Positions 60,689 through 64,000 of a stretch of 64,000 bases of DNA are shown piece by piece; the stretch's first letter is position 1, and each line of letters opens with the position of its first letter. Both the position numbers and the translations under genes were made by a program. This DNA is from Enteractinococcus fodinae (GTDB taxonomy: Bacteria > Actinomycetota > Actinomycetes > Actinomycetales > Micrococcaceae). The stretch covers positions 2,232,001-2,296,000 of the forward strand of contig NZ_JAVDYJ010000001.1 in the NCBI RefSeq assembly GCF_031458395.1. Reading direction: 5' to 3'. Under the pieces are notes generated by a model. The model did no database searches. It saw nothing but the letters and a program-made list of their open reading frames with translations, and had not been told where the DNA came from.

Positions 60689-60701
60689 CAATATTGCAAT
60701 A
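60689..60701 (+). promoter_or_regulatory. Candidate FurA/PerR operator
   Basis: Two overlapping 8-bp palindromes, CAATATTG (60689-60696) and ATTGCAAT (60693-60700), lie directly before the fur start. AT-rich inverted repeats around TTGCAAT are typical of FurA/CatR autoregulation sites in actinobacteria. Confidence 0.5.
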
Positions 60702-61208
60702 ATGGGCCGCATGAAGGCAACACCAGGAGCCGGCAACCAACCGAGCGCATTTATGCACGAGGAGCAGGCACCCAGCGACTGGCGCACAGCACTTCGGAAT
60801 GCAGGGCTGCGAGCTACCAAGCAGCGCCTGGCAGTTCTAGAAGCTATCGGCCGCCAGCCCCACGGAACCGTTGAAGAAATCCTCGACGAAGTCCGGTCAG
60901 ATCTCCCAACGATCACCATCCAATCGGTGTACGTGGTCATCAGCTCGCTTGTGTCCGCGGCACTTGTGCGCAAGCTCGAGCTCCCCGGCTCACCCGCACG
61001 TTATGAATTGGAAGGCCACGATAACCATCACCACGCGGTGTGCCGCTACTGCGGCCGGATCGAAGACATCGCGTGCGTCACCGGCAAAGCCCCGTGCCTT
61101 CACCCCGAAGCCCACCCCGGTATGACCATCGAAATCGCCGAGGTGGTGTACTCAGCTGTCTGCCACGAATGTGCGCTGGTTCGACAAGAAGAGGGCGCCC
61201 ATCACTAG
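60702..61208 (+). CDS. furA: Fur family peroxide regulator (FurA/CatR-like)
   Basis: A 168-residue ferric-uptake-family regulator. The winged helix has LRATKQRLAVLEAIGRQPHGTVEEILDEV and SVYVVISSLVSAALVRKLE. The metal-binding half has HDNHHHAVCRYCGRIEDI with two CxxC pairs (CRYC and CHEC) for structural zinc. It directly precedes a catalase gene, like furA-katG and catR-catA elsewhere, so it is probably a peroxide sensor repressing both. ATG at 60711 is an alternative start. Confidence 0.9.
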   Translation: MGRMKATPGAGNQPSAFMHEEQAPSDWRTALRNAGLRATKQRLAVLEAIGRQPHGTVEEILDEVRSDLPTITIQSVYVVISSLVSAALVRKLELPGSPARYELEGHDNHHHAVCRYCGRIEDIACVTGKAPCLHPEAHPGMTIEIAEVVYSAVCHECALVRQEEGAHH

Positions 61209-61300
61209 AACAGACAAGCTCATCGACTAACCACAACCACGAACGACACGATTCTGCGCCCCGTGCGCTGCAATAGATGAAACAGAAAGGCAAAGGTCTC

Positions 61301-62830
61301 ATGGCAGATCGAAAGACTCCGCATAGTACCGGTTCAACCACTCAGGCCGGTATCCCAGCAGTCAGCGACCGCAACTCGCTGTCCGTTGGCCGCGACGGCC
61401 CAGTGGTGCTGCACGACAGCCACCTGGTTGAAACGCTGCAGCACTTTAACCGGATGAACATCCCAGAACGCCGCCCACACGCCAAAGGCTCCGGCGCGTT
61501 TGGTACCTTCACCACGACCGAGGACGTCTCCCAGTACACCTCGGCCGCGCTCTTCCAGCCCGGTGTGGAAACCGAAATGCTGGCACGGTTCTCTACCGTT
61601 GCCGGTGAGCTGGCCTCCCCAGATACCTGGCGTGACCTGCGTGGTTTCGCCCTGAAGTTCTACACGTCAGAAGGTAACTTCGACCTGGTCGGCAACCACA
61701 CCCCGATCTTCTTCGTGCGCGACCCGATGAAGTTCACCCACTTCATTCGCTCGCAGAAGCGTCTGCCAGATTCCGGTCTGCGTGACAACACCATGCAGTG
61801 GGACTTCTGGACCCAAAACCCCGAATCCGCACACCAGGTTGCCTACCTGATGGGTCAGCGTGGCCTGCCACGCACCTGGCGTCACATGAACGGCTATGGC
61901 TCCCACACCTACATGTGGATCAACGCCGAAGGCGAGCGCTTCTGGGTTAAGTACCACTTCCTGACAAACCAGGGCTGGGAACACTTCACCAACGAAGAAG
62001 CCGAAAAAATGGCTGGCGTCGACGCTGACTACCACCGCCGTGACCTGTTCGAAGCCATCGAACGCGGCGACAACCCATCATGGGATCTGTGGGTGCAGAT
62101 CATGCCGTACGAAGAAGCCAAGACCTACCGCTTCAACCCATTCGATCTGACCAAAGTCTGGTCGAAGAAGGACTACCCACGTATCAAGGTGGGCACCATG
62201 GAGTTGAACCGCAACCCGGCCAACTTCTTCGCTGAAATCGAACAGGCAGCTTTCTCGCCAGCCAACATGGTGCCAGGCATGGGCATGTCCCCAGACAAGA
62301 TGCTGCTGGGACGTAACTTCGCCTACCAGGATGCCCAGCGCTACCGCATCGGTACCAACTTCCAGCAGCTGCCGGTCAACGCACCCAAGACCGAGGTCCA
62401 CACCTACAACTTCGAAGGTGCCATGTGGTACCACCACACCGGCAACCGCTCCGTCTACGTCCCGAACTCCTTCGGTGACTCCTGGTCGGATGAAGAAGGC
62501 ACCGTCGATGCTTCATGGGAGAACGACGGCGCATTGGTTCGTGAAGCCTACACGCTGCGTGAAGACGATGATGACTGGGGCCAGGCACATACCCTGGTTC
62601 GTGAAGTCATGGACGACGACCAGCGTCTGGAACTGATCGACACCGTTGCCGGTGCCCTGGAGACCGTCATCGAGCCGGTCCTGTCCAATGCAATCCAGTA
62701 CTGGAAGAACATTGACGAAGAAGTCGGCCAGCGCATCGAAGAAAAGGTCCGCGCCGGCTCACCACAGGGTGAACAGCAGCCAGGTGGCGATCCACTCGAT
62801 CTGAAGAAGCGCCACACCTTCACCAGCTAA
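61301..62830 (+). CDS. katA: Monofunctional haem catalase
   Basis: A 509-residue catalase that breaks down hydrogen peroxide. Distal His60 lies in [15 protein letters not shown], the distal Asn in the GN-[HT]P loop ([12 protein letters not shown]) and proximal Tyr342 in [12 protein letters not shown]. The substitution of His for the second Asn of GNN is not a catalytic position. The ATG at 61301 has AAAGG upstream. It is 92 nt after furA, and a hairpin follows the stop. Confidence 0.95.
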   Translation: MADRKTPHSTGSTTQAGIPAVSDRNSLSVGRDGPVVLHDSHLVETLQHFNRMNIPERRPHAKGSGAFGTFTTTEDVSQYTSAALFQPGVETEMLARFSTVAGELASPDTWRDLRGFALKFYTSEGNFDLVGNHTPIFFVRDPMKFTHFIRSQKRLPDSGLRDNTMQWDFWTQNPESAHQVAYLMGQRGLPRTWRHMNGYGSHTYMWINAEGERFWVKYHFLTNQGWEHFTNEEAEKMAGVDADYHRRDLFEAIERGDNPSWDLWVQIMPYEEAKTYRFNPFDLTKVWSKKDYPRIKVGTMELNRNPANFFAEIEQAAFSPANMVPGMGMSPDKMLLGRNFAYQDAQRYRIGTNFQQLPVNAPKTEVHTYNFEGAMWYHHTGNRSVYVPNSFGDSWSDEEGTVDASWENDGALVREAYTLREDDDDWGQAHTLVREVMDDDQRLELIDTVAGALETVIEPVLSNAIQYWKNIDEEVGQRIEEKVRAGSPQGEQQPGGDPLDLKKRHTFTS

Positions 62831-62851
62831 CAGCTCCCTGAAGACACGATG

Positions 62852-62882
62852 ATTCCGGTGCCCCATTCCGGGGCACCGGAAT
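62852..62882 (+). terminator. Hairpin terminator after catalase
   Basis: A 13-bp perfect stem ATTCCGGTGCCCC / GGGGCACCGGAAT with a 5-nt loop lies 21 nt after the stop and is followed by a TTT run. Confidence 0.8.
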
Positions 62883-62908
62883 TCGTGTTTAACCCAAGAA
62901 GGACTACC

Positions 62909-63577
62909 ATGCGCATGCAGCTGCCACCCGATTGGACTCCTTGGCGAGCCGAGTCCCCACTGGCGGGACGCCGCCCGACCAAAGCCGATCTCGCCGTCGC
63001 GGTCCATTCTGGCCTGGGACGCGAGGATGTGCTCCCCTACCCGACCGACGAGCAGTCTGCCGGCATGCTGCGCATGCTCATTGTTGGCATTAATCCCAGC
63101 CCGTGGACGGCATCGGTGAATGCGCCGTTCGCTCGCCCGGGCAACCGGTTCTGGCCGTCCCTGGCACAAGCGGGCATTCTCCCGCATACTGTAGACGCTT
63201 CCACCGGGCTGGCTCGTACGGATGAGCGGTTGTTAGCCGAGCTCGGGATAGGCATCACAAACTTTGTGTCGCGTCCCAGCGCCCGTGCTGATGAACTGAG
63301 CACCGAAGAATTACAGACCGGTGGCCAGCGCCTGGTAGAACGCGTGAAAGTCTTACAACCAAAAGCGGTGGCTATCGTGGGGATCACCGCTTTCCGGACC
63401 GCGTTTTCGCTGCCGAAGACGCAGCTGGGACGGCAGGAGTGGGATTTGATTCCAGGCTGGCCGGCGAGCGTGCAATTATGGGCATTGCCGAACCCGAGCG
63501 GTCTGAATGCTCATGAAACGGTTCAAAGCATCGCTGAAAAATGGCGGGCCGTGTGGGAGGCATCTGGGACGCAGTAA
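62909..63577 (+). CDS. mug: G/U mismatch-specific DNA glycosylase (Mug/TDG-like)
   Basis: A 222-residue uracil-DNA glycosylase of the MUG/TDG family that removes uracil or thymine opposite guanine. The active-site loop GINPSPWTASVNAPFARPGNRFWPSLAQAG (from residue 60) and LPNPSGLNAH near the C-terminus are the family motifs. An N-terminal extension of about 50 residues is present. AGAAGGA precedes the ATG; the hairpin at 62852 lies between it and catalase. Confidence 0.85.
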   Translation: MRMQLPPDWTPWRAESPLAGRRPTKADLAVAVHSGLGREDVLPYPTDEQSAGMLRMLIVGINPSPWTASVNAPFARPGNRFWPSLAQAGILPHTVDASTGLARTDERLLAELGIGITNFVSRPSARADELSTEELQTGGQRLVERVKVLQPKAVAIVGITAFRTAFSLPKTQLGRQEWDLIPGWPASVQLWALPNPSGLNAHETVQSIAEKWRAVWEASGTQ

Positions 63578-63620
63578 CTGGCGCGAGATGTTGCGCCGAA
63601 GGATGAGATGAGAAAAACCA

Positions 63621-63644
63621 GAGCCCCCGGAAAACCGGGGGCTC
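63621..63644 (+). terminator. Hairpin terminator after mug
   Basis: A 10-bp stem GAGCCCCCGG / CCGGGGGCTC with a tight AAAA loop lies 43 nt after the stop. Confidence 0.75.
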
Positions 63645-63761
63645 TGACACTCATCACTCACACCTTGAAGAGGTAGTTACTACTCTAAGAACCCATCATT
63701 GGGAAATACTTGAGAATTCCTGTAAATTCCCTCTGAGTCTGAGCCCGTTCATGGGAATCGC

Positions 63762-63804
63762 GAAGGCCCCGGAGGAAACTACTGGAGTTTCGTCCGGGGC
63801 CTTC
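63762..63804. terminator. Long hairpin before the right-end gene
   Basis: Outer stem GAAGGCCCCGGA (63762-63773) pairs with TCCGGGGCCTTC (63793-63804); after a G-G bulge, GAAACT pairs with AGTTTC. It probably terminates the minus-strand gene that enters from the right end. Confidence 0.7.
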
Positions 63805-63895
63805 ACTATCACTATCACTCACACCTTGAGGTACTTCAAGAATAAACATATCCGTCTTGAGAACCTCAGAGTGCCAGCTGACTAATCCCTGGGAG

Positions 63896-64000
63896 TTAGA
63901 CGTGGTGCAGGGTGATGTACTCCCGCAGCGCGGTCGCATCCGCGCCCATCTCCACGGTGTGCTGTTCCAGTTCTAGCAACTTGGCGTATTCCGGCAACAG
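63896..64000 (-). CDS. C-terminal part of an unidentified protein (cut by window end)
   Basis: The last 105 bases read on the minus strand give 34 residues: LPEYAKLLELEQHTV, then GADATALREYITLHHV and a stop. The piece is too short to assign a family. Confidence 0.55.
   Translation of the reverse strand: MLPEYAKLLELEQHTVEMGADATALREYITLHHV

Larger units (their letters stand above)
63578..63895. repeat. Two strong hairpins followed by related CA-rich repeats
   Basis: This 318-base gap holds two hairpins, each followed by a similar sequence. ATCACTCACACCTTGA occurs after the first hairpin (about 63652-63667) and again after the second (about 63814-63829), both followed by GAGGTA-type sequence. 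I see no credible gene. Confidence 0.5.

Noticed and set aside
61301-62830. Catalase GNHTP instead of GNNTP
   Set aside because: The catalytic Asn is the first of the pair and is kept; distal His and proximal Tyr are also intact.
1-64000. CRISPR arrays, tRNA or rRNA genes and insertion sequences
   Set aside because: No regularly spaced repeats, cloverleaf-like elements, rRNA sequences or transposase motifs were seen on either strand.

Overview
The window reads as chromosomal DNA of a moderately GC-rich actinobacterium, most likely a halotolerant member of the Micrococcaceae (inference). The support is the purS-purQ-purL and gatC-gatA-gatB gene orders, a fur-catalase pair, leaderless genes with TAnnnT boxes 6-8 nt before the start codon, actinobacterial SAM-I-like riboswitches, and two BCCT osmolyte transporters. 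I see no rRNA, tRNA, CRISPR array, phage or insertion sequence. About 55 protein genes, two gene remnants, three riboswitches and about a dozen hairpin terminators can be supported.

Layout. 1-3.1 kb: end of purS, a purQ that has lost its glutaminase residues, and purL. 3.3-8.3 kb: P-type ATPase, lipoprotein, a decayed FAD oxidoreductase and a CoA-binding protein. 8.4-13.8 kb: a ThDP-enzyme homologue without cofactor motifs, a luciferase-like monooxygenase, a MarR regulator divergent from an aldo/keto reductase, and a PRISE-type reductase. 13.9-22.3 kb: a SAM-riboswitch region. A flavin monooxygenase and a sulfonate-type ABC transporter diverge, each behind its own SAM riboswitch. Next come a cation-efflux remnant, a PLP-decarboxylase homologue without PLP residues, and acetyl-CoA synthetase behind a third SAM riboswitch. 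22.4-26.1 kb: a cell-envelope/stress cluster on the minus strand. 26.4-36.2 kb: MFS transporter, aldehyde dehydrogenase, ATL protein, an operon of Rieske/DUF2231, DUF2945, DUF488 and a class II UvrA, then a sodium-solute symporter with a universal stress protein. 36.2-42.2 kb: siderophore-interacting protein, gatCAB, a mini-lipoprotein and two reductases. 42.2-47.4 kb: a five-gene cluster matching the aliA/badH/aliB/badI route for cyclohexanecarboxylate, led by a TetR regulator. 47.6-58.5 kb: lipoprotein, two MFS transporters, divergent BCCT transporters, arylsulfotransferase-like lipoprotein, membrane-anchored protein and GNAT. 58.7-64 kb: metY with a CoA-binding protein, fur-catalase, a Mug-type DNA glycosylase, and two hairpins before a gene cut by the window end.

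The main themes are sulfur/methionine economy (three SAM riboswitches, sulfonate uptake, metY), osmotic and oxidative stress (BCCT, DUF2382/PRC, catalase, DUF3618/holin cluster) and alicyclic-acid catabolism. The most unusual observation is that three enzyme homologues (PurQ, a ThDP enzyme and a LysA-type PLP enzyme) keep their fold signatures but have replaced the residues that define catalysis, while remaining full-length and open.
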